DNA of 64,000 nucleotides from Streptomyces sp. NBC_01381 (GCF_026340305.1 NZ_JAPEPI010000003.1:558001-622000), one strand, 5' to 3'. Positions 14,956-24,500 are shown, counted from the stretch's first letter. Made by a program: numbers and translations. The notes: a model not told the origin generated them from the letters alone.

Positions 14956-15643
14956 GCTCGCCTCCCTCGGGTCCGGTCTCCGGCTGCGTGTCGATGCGGT
15001 AGCCGACGCCCGGCACGGTGGCGATGATCCAGGGTTCGCCGAGACGCTTGCGCAGTGCCGAGACGGTGATCCGCACGGCGTTGGTGAACGGGTCGGCGTT
15101 CTCGTCCCACGCGCGCTCCAGGAGTTCCTCGGCGCTGACGACACCGCCTTCGGCAGCGACGAGGACGTCGAGCACGGCGAACTGCTTCCGGGTGAGCGCG
15201 ACATAGCGGTCGTCGCGGTAGACCTCGCGGCGGAACGGATCAAGGCGCAGGCCCGCGATCTCGCGCACGGGTGGCCGGGTGTGGGCGCGCCTGCGGTCGA
15301 GCGCCCTGAGCCGCATGACGACCTCTCGAAGCTCGAACGGTTTGGTGAGGTAGTCGTCGGCGCCGAGTTCGAACCCGGAGGCCTTGTCGTCGAGCCGGTC
15401 GGCCGCGGTGAGCATGAGGATCGGCATGCCGCTGCCGGAGGCGACGATGCGTTGGGCGATCTCGTCACCGGAAGGGCCGGGGACATCGCGGTCGAGGACG
15501 GCGATGTCGTACGCGTTGATGCTCAGCATTTCCAGAGCGGTGTCGCCGTCACCCGCGATGTCGGCGGCGATCGCTTCCAGGCGAAGGCCGTCGCGGATGG
15601 CATCTGCCAGATAGGGCTCGTCCTCGACAATCAGCACACGCAT
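14948..15643 (-). CDS. vanR: VanR-like OmpR-family response regulator
   Basis: This 231-residue regulator has a receiver domain (MRVLIVEDEPYLADAIRDGL, phosphoacceptor Asp near residue 51 in VLDRDVPGPSGDE, conserved Lys in YLTKPFEL). An OmpR-type winged helix follows (ALTRKQFAVLDVLVAAEGG, recognition helix in TNAVRITVSALRKRL). It closely resembles actinobacterial VanR as I remember it. It is the first gene of a vanR-vanS unit and is divergent from a D,D-carboxypeptidase gene, which with the VanJ-like gene is its likely target. The spacer contains TATCGCCGACG-TATCG, a possible half-site pair. Confidence 0.82.
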   Translation of the reverse strand: MRVLIVEDEPYLADAIRDGLRLEAIAADIAGDGDTALEMLSINAYDIAVLDRDVPGPSGDEIAQRIVASGSGMPILMLTAADRLDDKASGFELGADDYLTKPFELREVVMRLRALDRRRAHTRPPVREIAGLRLDPFRREVYRDDRYVALTRKQFAVLDVLVAAEGGVVSAEELLERAWDENADPFTNAVRITVSALRKRLGEPWIIATVPGVGYRIDTQPETGPEGGERG

Positions 15644-15730
15644 GTCATCAAGGCTACGAGCCGGGGCATATCGCCGACGTATCGAAAACCGCATACGGGC
15701 CGGCAACATCGCGCTGCCTTGACTGGCACC

Positions 15731-16324
15731 ATGACTCGAACCCCACCAGCAGCACGAACGCCGAACCGCCGGATACCGAACCGCCGGCTTCGATGGCTCC
15801 TTGCCGTCGGCCTGGCAGTCGTCATGGCGGTGATCGCCGCGGCCCTCGTCCACCAGGTGCCGAAGCTCTCGTCCTCCTCGGCCCGCTCGTCGCTCTCCCC
15901 TCCCTTGTCCTTAGACGACTCGAGTCCGGCCGTGACCAACCTCGATCCAGGTCTGCTCAAGGCCCTCCGCCAGGCCGCGACGGCCGCCGCGGACGACGGG
16001 GTCGAGTTCCACGTCAACAGCGGCTGGCGCTCCCCGGAGCACCAGAATCAGCTCCTTCGCGAGGCGGTCTCCAAGTACGGGTCCGAAGAGGAGGCCGCTC
16101 GCTGGGTGGCCACCGCGGAGACGTCGCCGCACGTGTCGGGCGACGCGGTCGACATCGGGCGCTCCGATGCGACGGCGTGGCTGTCCGAGCACGGTGCCGA
16201 GTACGGGCTGTGCCAGATCTACAAGAACGAACCCTGGCACTACGAACTGCGCACCGACGCGATCGACCGTGGTTGCCCGCGGATGTACGCCGACCCCACC
16301 CAGGACCCGAGGATGCAGCAGTGA
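15731..16324 (+). CDS. vanY: VanY-type D,D-carboxypeptidase, membrane-anchored
   Basis: This 197-residue protein has an N-terminal membrane anchor (about residues 24-42, WLLAVGLAVVMAVIAAALV) and an extracytoplasmic peptidase M15B/VanY domain. Zinc-site motifs are complete: SPHVSGDAVDIG (SxHxxGxAxD) and EPWHYEL. VNSGWRSPEHQNQLL is the family's conserved opening. It would trim the terminal D-Ala (or D-Ala-D-Ala precursors) from peptidoglycan stems, lowering the number of glycopeptide targets. Codon 61 is TTA, so translation may depend on bldA. It is divergent from vanRS and is followed after 23 bp by a VanJ-like gene. No clear RBS is seen. Confidence 0.82.
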   Translation: MTRTPPAARTPNRRIPNRRLRWLLAVGLAVVMAVIAAALVHQVPKLSSSSARSSLSPPLSLDDSSPAVTNLDPGLLKALRQAATAAADDGVEFHVNSGWRSPEHQNQLLREAVSKYGSEEEAARWVATAETSPHVSGDAVDIGRSDATAWLSEHGAEYGLCQIYKNEPWHYELRTDAIDRGCPRMYADPTQDPRMQQ

Positions 16325-16347
16325 CCGGCAGTGAACGAGGACAGACG

Positions 16348-17460
16348 ATGACGCGGACGAGCACGGCGGGCGCTGCCGACACTGCGAACGCGGCGGACAC
16401 GACAGTTACGGCAGCCACGGCGGAGACAGGACAGGGCGGCTCCGGCACCTGGCGCACGCGCATCCGCCGGGCGATCCGCGCCTTCTCCCGCCCGGAGCCC
16501 TGGAAGCGCGGCCCGCTGCTCGCGGCGACGGCGCTGCTGCTCGGTCTGCTCCTGCTGCTGCACCCGCGGATCCCGAACCGGATCGGGGGCATCGGCAGCC
16601 TGGTGGAGTCCCTCCTGCCGTGGCTCGGCCTGTTCGTCCCCGTGCTGCTGGCCGCGGGGCTCTGGCGACGCTCCGCCTCCGCGGTGGTCGCGCTGCTGCT
16701 GCCGGTTGCGGTGTGGCTGAACCTCTTCGGCGGGCTGCTCACCGACAAGTCCCACTCGGGCGGCGACCTCACCGTGGTGAGCCACAACGTCGGCGCCGAG
16801 AACCCCGACCCGTCCGGCACCGCCCGCGACCTGGCCGCCTCCGGTGCGGACCTGCTGGCGCTGGAGGAGATCACCCCGCGGGCCCGTGGCGCGTACGAGA
16901 AGGAACTGGCGAAGACCTACCCGCACCACACGGTGCAGGGCACGGTCGGGCTGTGGAGCAAGCTGCCGCTGTCGGACACGCGGCCGGTCGACACCCAGCA
17001 GGACGTCGGGCCGCTGGGTGACACCAAGCCGGCCGATGTCAAGCTGGCCTCCAACCGGGCGCTGCGCACCACGGTGGCCACGGACCAGGGGCCGCTCGCG
17101 GTGTACGTGGCCCACCTGGGGTCCGTACGCGTGATGCCCAGGAGCGGCTTCTGGACGGAGAGCCGGGACCGCAACGCGCAGGCGCTCGCCGAGGCCGTCG
17201 CCGCCGAGCGGAACGAGCGGGTGGTGCTGCTCGGCGACCTGAACGGCACCACGGACGACCGCGCGTTCGCCGGCATCACCTCGCGGCTGCACTCGGTCCA
17301 GGACGCGGCCGGGGACGGCTTCGGCTTCAGCTGGCCGGCGAGGTTCCCGGTGGCGCGGATCGATCAGATCCTGGTCAGGGGCGTGCAGCCGGCGAGCGCG
17401 TGGACCCTGCCGGCCACCGGCAGCGACCACTTGCCGGTGGCGGCCGGAATCAGCTGGTGA
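16348..17460 (+). CDS. vanJ: VanJ-like membrane-anchored endonuclease/exonuclease/phosphatase family protein
   Basis: This 370-residue protein has a variable N-terminus, three hydrophobic segments at about residues 50-130 (LLAATALLLGLLLLLHP and two more), and an EEP-fold catalytic domain outside the membrane. The catalytic motifs are VVSHNVGAENPD, LALEEITP, LLGDLNGT and a final GSDHLPV. VanJ of S. coelicolor, which gives teicoplanin resistance, has this topology and is thought to act on undecaprenyl-linked phosphate. The role here is inferred from that and from the vanRS-vanY context. An alternative GTG start nine codons earlier overlaps the vanY stop (GTGA), consistent with coupling. Confidence 0.72.
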   Translation: MTRTSTAGAADTANAADTTVTAATAETGQGGSGTWRTRIRRAIRAFSRPEPWKRGPLLAATALLLGLLLLLHPRIPNRIGGIGSLVESLLPWLGLFVPVLLAAGLWRRSASAVVALLLPVAVWLNLFGGLLTDKSHSGGDLTVVSHNVGAENPDPSGTARDLAASGADLLALEEITPRARGAYEKELAKTYPHHTVQGTVGLWSKLPLSDTRPVDTQQDVGPLGDTKPADVKLASNRALRTTVATDQGPLAVYVAHLGSVRVMPRSGFWTESRDRNAQALAEAVAAERNERVVLLGDLNGTTDDRAFAGITSRLHSVQDAAGDGFGFSWPARFPVARIDQILVRGVQPASAWTLPATGSDHLPVAAGISW

Positions 17461-17486
17461 ACATCGCGTAGAGCCGCCGGAAGCCG

Positions 17487-17500
17487 CCGGAAGCTTCCGG
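17487..17500. terminator. Palindrome after the vanJ-like gene
   Basis: CCGGAAGCTTCCGG is a perfect 14-bp palindrome preceded by a direct CCGCCGGAAG repeat, 27 bp after the stop codon. It may end the vanY-vanJ transcript. Confidence 0.3.
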
Positions 17501-17526
17501 ACCCGGCCCGCATCCGAACTCGAAAT

Positions 17527-17558
17527 TAGTAGCCATGGACATAGTAGCCATGTACTCT
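17527..17558 (+). promoter_or_regulatory. Leaderless promoter overlapped by a direct-repeat operator
   Basis: TAGTAGCCATG occurs at 17527 and again at 17542, a 15-bp period. TACTCT at 17553-17558 is a good -10 hexamer and ends exactly seven bases before the MarR ATG, with a TAGCCA -35-like element 17 bp further up inside the repeats. No RBS is present, so the mRNA is probably leaderless, with repressor sites laid over its own promoter. Confidence 0.55.
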
Positions 17559-17565
17559 ATTTGCC

Positions 17566-18060
17566 ATGAGCAAGGCTTCACCGGGTCCCACGCCCGGCTT
17601 CCTGGTATGGCGACTCGCCAACAAGTGGCGCGTCGCGGTCGATCGCGCGGTCGCTCCACTGGGCCTCACCCACGCGCAGTACTCACTGGTCGCCTCGCTG
17701 TACGGCATGCAGCGCACCGGCGAGCGGCCCAGCCAGCGCCGGCTCGCCGACCACACCGGCCTGGAGGCGCTGTACGTATCGAAGCTGGCGCGTGCGCTGG
17801 AGTCGGCCGGGCTGATCGAGCGCACCCGGGATCCCCGCGATCCGCGTGCCGTCCAGCTGGCCCTCACCGAGCAGGGCCAGGCCGTCACGCGGCAGGCCAT
17901 CTCGGTGGTCCAGGAACTGCTTCAGCAGTTGCTGGAGCCGCTCGGCGGGCTCGACGCCGAGCGGACGCGCGCGTTCACCGACGAACTGAAGACCCTGCTC
18001 GACGCACCTCTCGCTCCATCCCGACCGAACGACGAGAGCACTCAGGGGACACCACCATGA
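17566..18060 (+). CDS. MarR family transcriptional regulator
   Basis: This 164-residue protein has the MarR winged-helix fold: an N-terminal dimer helix (FLVWRLANKWRVAVDRAV), the DNA-binding segment SQRRLADHTGLEALYVSKLARALESAGLI, and a wing ERTRDPRDPRAVQLALTEQG (named by its ends). The C-terminal helices complete the dimer. The gene has no RBS but sits just downstream of a promoter that would give a leaderless mRNA, overlapped by two copies of TAGTAGCCATG, so it is probably autorepressed. Its stop overlaps the start of the next gene (ATGA). The ligand is unknown. Confidence 0.88.
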   Translation: MSKASPGPTPGFLVWRLANKWRVAVDRAVAPLGLTHAQYSLVASLYGMQRTGERPSQRRLADHTGLEALYVSKLARALESAGLIERTRDPRDPRAVQLALTEQGQAVTRQAISVVQELLQQLLEPLGGLDAERTRAFTDELKTLLDAPLAPSRPNDESTQGTPP

Positions 18061-18512
18061 CCACCACCGCATCCACCACCGCACCTGTCGCCAACGCACG
18101 CGACCTCGCCCTGGCCCACTACGCCGCCCGGGGCGTCCTGGAGCACGTCCTTGCCCGGCACGGCATCACGTACCAGCAGCAGATCGCGCTGCGCGCCGCC
18201 ATCACCGCCGACGGCCCGCAGACGCCGGACGAGCTCGTCGCCCAGGTCCGGGGCTCCCTCAAGGCCGATCCTGCCGACATCCGCGTCACGCTCGACGAAC
18301 TCCTCGCCAAGCGGCTGCTGGCCGTGGACGGCGCGCACCTTCGCGCCACGGATGCGGGGCGCGAGCTGACCGCCGCCGTCGGCGCGGAGACCGCACCCGT
18401 CTCCGCCCGTATCTGGGGCGGAATACCCTCCGACGACCTGGTCGCCGCGGGCCGCGTCCTCGCCCTGGTCACCGAGCGCGCCGACGCGGAGCTCGCGGCA
18501 CTGGCCGACTGA
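18057..18512 (+). CDS. Winged-helix (MarR-like) protein co-transcribed with the MarR gene
   Basis: This 151-residue protein looks like a second, divergent winged-helix protein. The stretch HGITYQQQIALRAAITADG resembles the MarR dimerisation and helix-1 region, and LDELLAKRLLAVDGAHLRATDAGREL resembles the recognition end and wing with a T-D-A-G-R motif common in MarR proteins. Repressors paired this way often act on small-molecule detoxification genes, but no such gene follows here. Its ATG overlaps the upstream stop, so translation is coupled. It is convergent with the NB-ARC regulator gene, 10 bp away. Confidence 0.7.
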   Translation: MTTTASTTAPVANARDLALAHYAARGVLEHVLARHGITYQQQIALRAAITADGPQTPDELVAQVRGSLKADPADIRVTLDELLAKRLLAVDGAHLRATDAGRELTAAVGAETAPVSARIWGGIPSDDLVAAGRVLALVTERADAELAALAD

Positions 18513-18521
18513 CCGGGCCGC

Positions 18522-19928
18522 TCAAGGGAGCATCCGGGCGAACAGCCGGGTCAGCGGGTGGAAGCGGTAGCGGCCCGGCGCCCGCGACTCCAGGAACTGC
18601 ACGTCGAGCAGCTGCTCCAGGATCACCTCGGTCGCCGACGGCGCGCCGCCCGTGGTCGCTGCCGCCTCCGCCACCGTCAACTCGCCCTGTTCCAGGGCCA
18701 GTAGCGGCAGCGCGAGAGCCGCCGCCCGGCCGGTGGGACCGCGGGTCAGCAGCTCTCTGTGGCCCGCTTCCAGGGCCGCACGCATGTCCAGGTCCGCGAA
18801 GGACAGCTCCGCCAGGCGGCGCGCGGGGTCGGCGAGCCGCCCCGCGAGTTCCCGCGCCGGCCAGCGGGGGCGTGCCGCGAGGCGGGCGCCCGCGATGCGC
18901 AGGGCCAGGGGGAGGTGACCGCAGTGGCGCGCGATCGCCTCGGCGGCGTCACGTTCGGCGCCCAACCTCCCTTGCCCCGCCCAGAGTTCGAGCACCGCGA
19001 TGGACTCGGGGGGCCGCAGCGGTGTCAGGTGGAGGTGGTTCGCGCCGTTCAGGGCGGCGAGGACACCGAGGCTGGTGACCAGGACCGCGCAGCCGTGCGC
19101 CGCGGGCAGCAGGGGGCGAACCTGGGCGGCGTCGCGGGCGTTGTCCAGGACGATCAGGACCCGGCGCTCGGTGAGCAGCGTGCGGTAGGCCGCCGCCGCG
19201 TCCGCCGCGCGGCACGGATACAGCCTCGGCGCACCCAGCGCGCAGAGGAATCGCCGCAGGACGTCGGCGGGCGGAACGGGACGCTCGTCGTGGCGTGAAC
19301 CCCGCAGGTCGGCATAGAGCTGACCGTCGGGGAACCGGTCGGCGAGCCGATGGGCGGCATGCACGGCGAGCGCCGACTTGCCGACACCGCCGGGCCCGTC
19401 GAGCGCGACCACGACGGGGCCGCCGCCCCGCGGCCCCGGGCGGAGCACGTCGAGCGCGTCCAACTCCCATCCACGGCCCAGGAGTTCAGGGACATCCGCG
19501 GGCAGCTGGCGCGGGGCGGGCGGAAGCGGTCCCGCGTCGTCCGTGCCGGGTGAGCCCGTGCGTCCGCCCACGGCAAGGCGGGAGCGGCGCGCCTCCTCCA
19601 CGCGGTCGCGGGCCGTCGCGAGGAGCCGCAGTTCGCGGCCGGTCGCGCCGAGCAGCTGGACCAGTGTGTCGAAGCGGTCCGTCGGCGGAAGGGTCTTGCC
19701 CGCGAAGTAGTCGCCGATCACCCCGTGCGCCCAGCCCGTACGCGCCGCGAGCTGCCGGTAGGTGAGCTGGGCGCCGCCGTTCCTGCGCGCCGCGCGCCTG
19801 CGCAGCTGGCGCAGCAACGCCGCCAGCGCGTCCGTCGTGTCCACGTGGTCCACCGGGCCGACGCCTGCCGACGTCTCCCGCAGTCCCCCGTCCGGCGGGT
19901 GTTCCGCCGCCCCCGTCGTCTCAGACAC
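18522..19928 (-). CDS. Helix-turn-helix/NB-ARC STAND regulator without repeat domain
   Basis: This 468-residue protein has an N-terminal helix-turn-helix (about residues 45-75, LTYRQLAARTGWAHGVIGDY) and an NB-ARC ATPase: Walker A DGPGGVGKSAL, Walker B RVLIVLDNARDA, and GxP-type motif GHLPLAL. The C-terminus is a short winged region (PGRYRFHPLTRLFARML) and then stops. Related Streptomyces regulators usually continue into TPR repeats, so this is a compact form. It probably works as an ATP-dependent transcription switch. GGAGG nine bases before GTG supports the start chosen. It is divergent from the VCNK gene pair, its most likely target. Confidence 0.75.
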   Translation of the reverse strand: MSETTGAAEHPPDGGLRETSAGVGPVDHVDTTDALAALLRQLRRRAARRNGGAQLTYRQLAARTGWAHGVIGDYFAGKTLPPTDRFDTLVQLLGATGRELRLLATARDRVEEARRSRLAVGGRTGSPGTDDAGPLPPAPRQLPADVPELLGRGWELDALDVLRPGPRGGGPVVVALDGPGGVGKSALAVHAAHRLADRFPDGQLYADLRGSRHDERPVPPADVLRRFLCALGAPRLYPCRAADAAAAYRTLLTERRVLIVLDNARDAAQVRPLLPAAHGCAVLVTSLGVLAALNGANHLHLTPLRPPESIAVLELWAGQGRLGAERDAAEAIARHCGHLPLALRIAGARLAARPRWPARELAGRLADPARRLAELSFADLDMRAALEAGHRELLTRGPTGRAAALALPLLALEQGELTVAEAAATTGGAPSATEVILEQLLDVQFLESRAPGRYRFHPLTRLFARMLP

Positions 19929-20238
19929 CGTTCGCACCCTCCGCACCGGCTCGCGCCGGCGACGCCCTGTGACCGTCGCCTGGCCGAGGCCATCCGGATC
20001 TGTCCGGTGGTGCCCGACTTGGCGGACCGCCCCCAGGGGCTCGTTGCGAACATCCGACTACCGCTCGGATCCCGCGTATCGGCGACCGGGCACCGCACCG
20101 GCTGTCACTACGGCATTCGTGGAATGCCGTCCGCCGGTTTGGTGCCGCTTCCCGCCGGGTGCCGGACACCGGGCGCCGCAACACCGCACGACCGACGTCG
20201 GAGAACCGGCGCCGGACATCCAAGGAGGCACGACCTAT
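19929..20238. promoter_or_regulatory. Divergent intergenic region with a 21-bp inverted repeat
   Basis: No gene is seen in these 310 bases. They hold the start regions of the NB-ARC regulator and of the VCNK pair. At 20110-20130 there is a perfect inverted repeat, ACGGCATTC-GTG-GAATGCCGT, a good candidate operator about 110 bp before the first VCNK start. An AAGGAGG site (20222-20228) serves that gene. Confidence 0.5.
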
Positions 20239-20895
20239 ATGAGTAGGGTCTGCAACAAAGCCCCCAACCTGCCTGACGGCAGCGTGGCCGAACAAGCTCT
20301 GTACCAGCGCGTGGACGGGCCCATCGCCACCGGTTCGGCCCACTTCATGCGGGCGGGCAGTGAGCTTCACCTGATGCACTCCGACCTGGAGCTCAACGAC
20401 GTGCGCCAGGCCGCCCTGCGGGTGCGCTGCGCCGCCGCCGCGGTCCAGGCCGGGCTCGTGGAGTACCGCACGTCCCACCGCGCCGCCCAGGAACTGGGCT
20501 TCTACCCGGTCCACGACGAGCGGCTGCGGGCCGCGGGCGGCGGGTCCGCCCCGGTGCGCGAGACGCTCGGCACGGCGCGGGACGCGGACCTTGTCCAGCT
20601 GGACAGGGCCGCCATCGAGGCCATCGCGCTCCGCTACGAAGAGGGCGGGGACGAGGCGGCGTTCGGCCACTTCGTCACCGCGCTTTCCGCGTTCTCGGCG
20701 GACCTCGACGGCTTCGCGGCATCCGCCGACGAGGCGGGTCCCGCCGACTGGCAGCGCGTGGCCTGGCAGTTGCTCACCGCGTTCGACCGCATCCGGATCT
20801 ACGGCCAGGCACTGGCCGTCATCAACATCCTCGGCATGACTCCCGGCGCCGTCGCGGTCGTCGGCGCCGGAAACGGAAGGAGCGACAGGATATGA
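20239..20895 (+). CDS. VCNK protein A, unknown function
   Basis: I do not recognise this 218-residue protein. It begins MSRVCNKAPNLPDGS, and the next gene's product begins MSAVCNKY, so the N-terminal S-x-V-C-N-K is shared and probably functional. After that it is helical and Ala-rich, with a central VRQAALRVRCAAAAVQAGLVEY, a low-complexity bend (RAAGGGSAP) and a C-terminal helix pair ending FDRIRIYGQALAVINILG. It has no signal peptide, and the mild hydrophobic C-terminal stretch is too short to call a span. It is the first of two overlapping genes, with a strong AAGGAGG RBS, divergent from an NB-ARC regulator. Confidence 0.7.
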   Translation: MSRVCNKAPNLPDGSVAEQALYQRVDGPIATGSAHFMRAGSELHLMHSDLELNDVRQAALRVRCAAAAVQAGLVEYRTSHRAAQELGFYPVHDERLRAAGGGSAPVRETLGTARDADLVQLDRAAIEAIALRYEEGGDEAAFGHFVTALSAFSADLDGFAASADEAGPADWQRVAWQLLTAFDRIRIYGQALAVINILGMTPGAVAVVGAGNGRSDRI

Positions 20896-21494
20896 GCGCC
20901 GTCTGCAACAAGTACCTCAGCCTCAGCGCGGAGGACCTGCGCGACAAGAAGCAGCTGGCGCAGGCAGCGGGCACCGAACTGACCGCGGCCAGCAGCGAGG
21001 TGTGCCGGGCGCTCGAACTCGCCGAGCACGGCGACGGTCTTGCCGCCGCCTCGGTGTACGCCGCCGCCGCGAAGGACCGGCTCGGCGCCGCCGCCCGGAT
21101 GCTGGCCCAGGTGGCCGACATCCTCGCGACGGGCACCCTCACCCCGGAGACGGCCGCGTGGGCCAGCAGGCTCGACTACGACCGGCTCTACCGCTCGGGC
21201 ATCAGCCTCGGCCAGGTGCCGCACTCGGCCGAGCTGTGGCAGGAGTTCACCTGGCAGGCCAGGACGGGCGGCCCGCTGGGCATCTGCCACGACATGCGCG
21301 AGCGCACTCTCGCCGTGGCCGTGCTCATCGGTGACTGGCTGGAGCGGACCGACGACCCGGCCGCGGACACCGCGCTGACCCGGATCCAGTCCGCGATGGC
21401 CGACCTGGCCGCGTACGCCCAGATCGTGGCCTTCGCCAACAAGGTGGAGCCCCGCGACCCGGCGTGGGTGGTGCCGCAGGGCGCCGCCGCGTAG
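20892..21494 (+). CDS. VCNK protein B, unknown function
   Basis: This is a 200-residue helical protein of unknown function, starting MSAVCNKYLSLSAEDLRDK. It shares the S-x-V-C-N-K start with the upstream protein, and its C-terminal LAAYAQIVAFANKVEP resembles that protein's YGQALAVINIL, so the two are likely distant paralogues that may pair. Helices are amphipathic (VYAAAAKDRLGAAARMLAQV; LYRSGISLGQVPHSAEL). Its ATG overlaps the upstream stop by four bases, so translation is coupled. A perfect 28-bp palindromic terminator follows. The neighbouring exporter gene is convergent, not in the operon. Confidence 0.7.
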   Translation: MSAVCNKYLSLSAEDLRDKKQLAQAAGTELTAASSEVCRALELAEHGDGLAAASVYAAAAKDRLGAAARMLAQVADILATGTLTPETAAWASRLDYDRLYRSGISLGQVPHSAELWQEFTWQARTGGPLGICHDMRERTLAVAVLIGDWLERTDDPAADTALTRIQSAMADLAAYAQIVAFANKVEPRDPAWVVPQGAAA

Positions 21495-21541
21495 CCGTCG
21501 GTGGGCAGAAAGCCCGTAGGCAGTCCGCGGGTGGAAACAGG

Positions 21542-21569
21542 AGGAGCGCCGGCCCGGGCCGGCGCTCCT
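21542..21569. terminator. Perfect 28-bp palindromic terminator
   Basis: AGGAGCGCCGGCCC is followed directly by its complement, giving a 14-bp perfect arm pair, and then TTTCC on the plus strand. It lies between the convergent VCNK operon and ABC exporter gene and could serve both. Confidence 0.8.
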
Positions 21570-21582
21570 TTCCGTGTGCCCG

Positions 21583-24500
21583 TCAGCGGTAGGCGCGCGC
21601 CTGGATTCCGTACATCTGCGCGTACAGTCCGCCTTGGGCGAGGAGTTCGTCGTGCCGGCCCGTCTCGGCGACCCGGCCCTGGTCGAGTACGACGATGAGG
21701 TCGGCGCCCCGCACGGTCGAGAACCGGTGCGAGACCAGCAGCGTGACCGTGCCCGGATCACCGCCGTAGGGCCAGGGGCGGCGCGCGGCCTCGATGTACC
21801 GCTCGAAGATGACGTGCTCGGTCTCCGCGTCCAGGGACGCGGTCGGCTCGTCCAGGATGCGCAGCAGGGGTGCCGGACGCATCAGGGCGCGCGCCAGCGC
21901 CAGCTTCTGCCACTGGCCCGTCGACAGATCGACGCCGCGCTCCCAGCGGCTGCCCAGCTGGGTGTCGGGGCCGTCCGGCAGGGTGCCGGGCAGGTCGGCG
22001 GCGCCGGCCCGGTCAAGAGCGGCCGCCACGGTCCGCGGGTGGTCGATGCGCGGCAGATCACCGATGCCGACCGTCTCCCGGAGCGTGAACTCGAAGCGTA
22101 CGAAGTCTTCGAACGCGGCGCCGATCCGTTCGCGCCACCGCTCCGGGGCGAGGGCGTCGATGCGGACCCCGTCGAGCGTGATCCGGCCCCGCGTCGGCTC
22201 GTACATCCGGCACAACAGCTTGACCAGGGTGGACTTCCCGGAGCCGTTCTCACCGACAAGGGCCACCACTCCCCCGGCCGGCAGCAGCAGTTCGACGTCG
22301 TGCAGCGTGGCCGCCGCGGTGCCCGGATAGCGGAAGGAAAGACCTTCGACGGCGATGCCCTGCCGCAGCCTCGAAGGCACCGGCGCCCATGCGGTACCCG
22401 AGTCTGCGGTCGTCGCCGGCGCGAGGCTCGCCTGATCCGCGTACGCGCGCAGCCAGCGCAACCGCTCGGCGCTCTGCAGGAGTTCGACGACGGCGCCCGT
22501 GGCCTGCACGAGTCCGCCGACATGAGCGGTGAACCTTCCGGCAAGGACGACGGCGAGCAGCACGGCACCCAGGCCGGTGTGTCCGGTCACCGCGAGATGC
22601 ACGACGAAGGCGACCGCGCCGATCAGGCCGATCGAGTTGAGCAGTCCGGCCGCGCAGCCGATCGCGGTGACCCGCCACTGCGCCCGGCTCTTCACCCCGT
22701 CCGCGCGGCTGCGCAACTCCCTTACCCTGGCCCACAGTTCGGGCCCCGCGTCGAAGACGCGCAGCTCCTTGCCCGCCGCCGGCGAGGTGGCGAGGCGGGC
22801 GAGGCGCGCGGCGAGCCGGTAGTCGGCCGCCGTCGCCTCCTGGGAGCGGGCGATGACGCCGCGGGCGGAGATCTGCAGACGCAGGGCGATCGCCCCGATG
22901 AGCGGAAGGACGAGCAGGGCCGGGTGGACGGTGGCGAGGAGCGCGGCGGTCACCAGGAAGCCGCCGAGCTGTTCGAGCAGGTTGAGCACCCAGTTGAGCA
23001 GCGCGCCCATGGCCAGGGTGCGGTCGCGCAGCAGGTGGAGCCGGTCCTGGAAGGCGGGTGACTCCTGGTGGCGCAGCCCGGGAATGCCCGCGGCGAGCCG
23101 GGCCAGGAGACGGTCGAAGGCGAAGCCCACCCGCTCGCTGAGCCCGATCCTTGCCCCGATGGCGGCGAGTTCGACCGCCTCCCACACGCCGAGGCTCACC
23201 ACGAGCAGGAGCGCCGCCGTCACCGTGGATTCAAGCAGCTCCTGTTGCGCGCCCTCGGCCATGGACCTCAGCCACAGGGCCTGCAGGGCGGCGAGTCCGG
23301 CAGCGGCGGGCACGAGCAGCAGTCCGAGCACGGCGAGTTTCCAGGACTCCCGGAAGGACTCGACGACCAGGGTGCGCAGCGCGTCGAGCACATCGCGCCA
23401 ACCGCGTCCGGAGACCTCGGGGACGTCGCATCCGGCGGGGCCTTCCGCCACGGCAGGCGGTGCCGCCCGGGGTGCACGGTCGGCAGCGACACCGTCCCGC
23501 AACTCGGCATCGTCGAGTCCGCTGTCACCGTCGACGAATCGCTCCGCCTGCAGCCGGTACATCCGGGCGTACCTGCCGCCCGACGCCATCAACGCGTCGT
23601 GCGTGCCGCTCTCCACGATCCGCCCGCCGTCCATGACATGGATGAGATCGGCCTTGCGTACGCCCGAGAAGCGGTGCGAGACCAGGATCGTGGTGGCGCC
23701 CCCGCTCACCGTGAGGAACCGGTCGAAGAAGGCGGCCTCCGCGCGCGCGTCGAGATGGGCGGTGGGCTCGTCGAGCACGAGCACGGCCCCCGAGCGTGCG
23801 GCAAGCAGCGCGCGGGCGAGCGCGACCCGCTGCCACTGGCCCGCGGACAGATCGGCGCCGCCGGCGAACTGCCGGGAGAGCACGGTGTCCCAGCCCGCCC
23901 CGAGCGTGCGGGGCAGCTCGGCGCCGTCGGCCAGTTCCAGGGCGCGCTGCAGGGCGCCTTCCAGGGCGCGCGGGTCGCCGCCGGTGTCCGCGGCGCCGAT
24001 CGCCACGTTGTCGCGCAGCGTCAGCGGATACTTCACGAAGTCCTGGAAGACGACGGAGATTCCCCGGCGCCACTGCCGTGCGTCGCACTCCCGCACGTCC
24101 GCGCCGTCCACGGTGATGCGCCCGGCGTCCGGCTCGTACAGCCGCGCTAGGAGCTTGATCAGCGTCGTCTTGCCGCAGCCGTTCGCCCCGACGATCGCCA
24201 CGGACGTCCCTGCCTGGATCTCCAGGTCGAGGCCGCGCAGCACGGGGGGTTTGTCCGTGCCGGGATAGGCGAAGTCCACCGACTCGAAGGCGATGCGGCG
24301 GCGCACCTCCGTCGCCCCGCCGCTCGTGTGCCCCTTCCGGGCGCCGTCGGCGGTCCCCCGCCGCTCAAGGGCGGCAAGCGACCGCAGGCCAAGGAGCGCA
24401 TCGCGCACCATGAGGTCGTCATCGCCGATCCAGCCGAGCGCGGGCAGGGCGAGCGCCGCCTGGACGCTGATCACGAGCTGGGTGAGGCTCAGGTCGCCGC

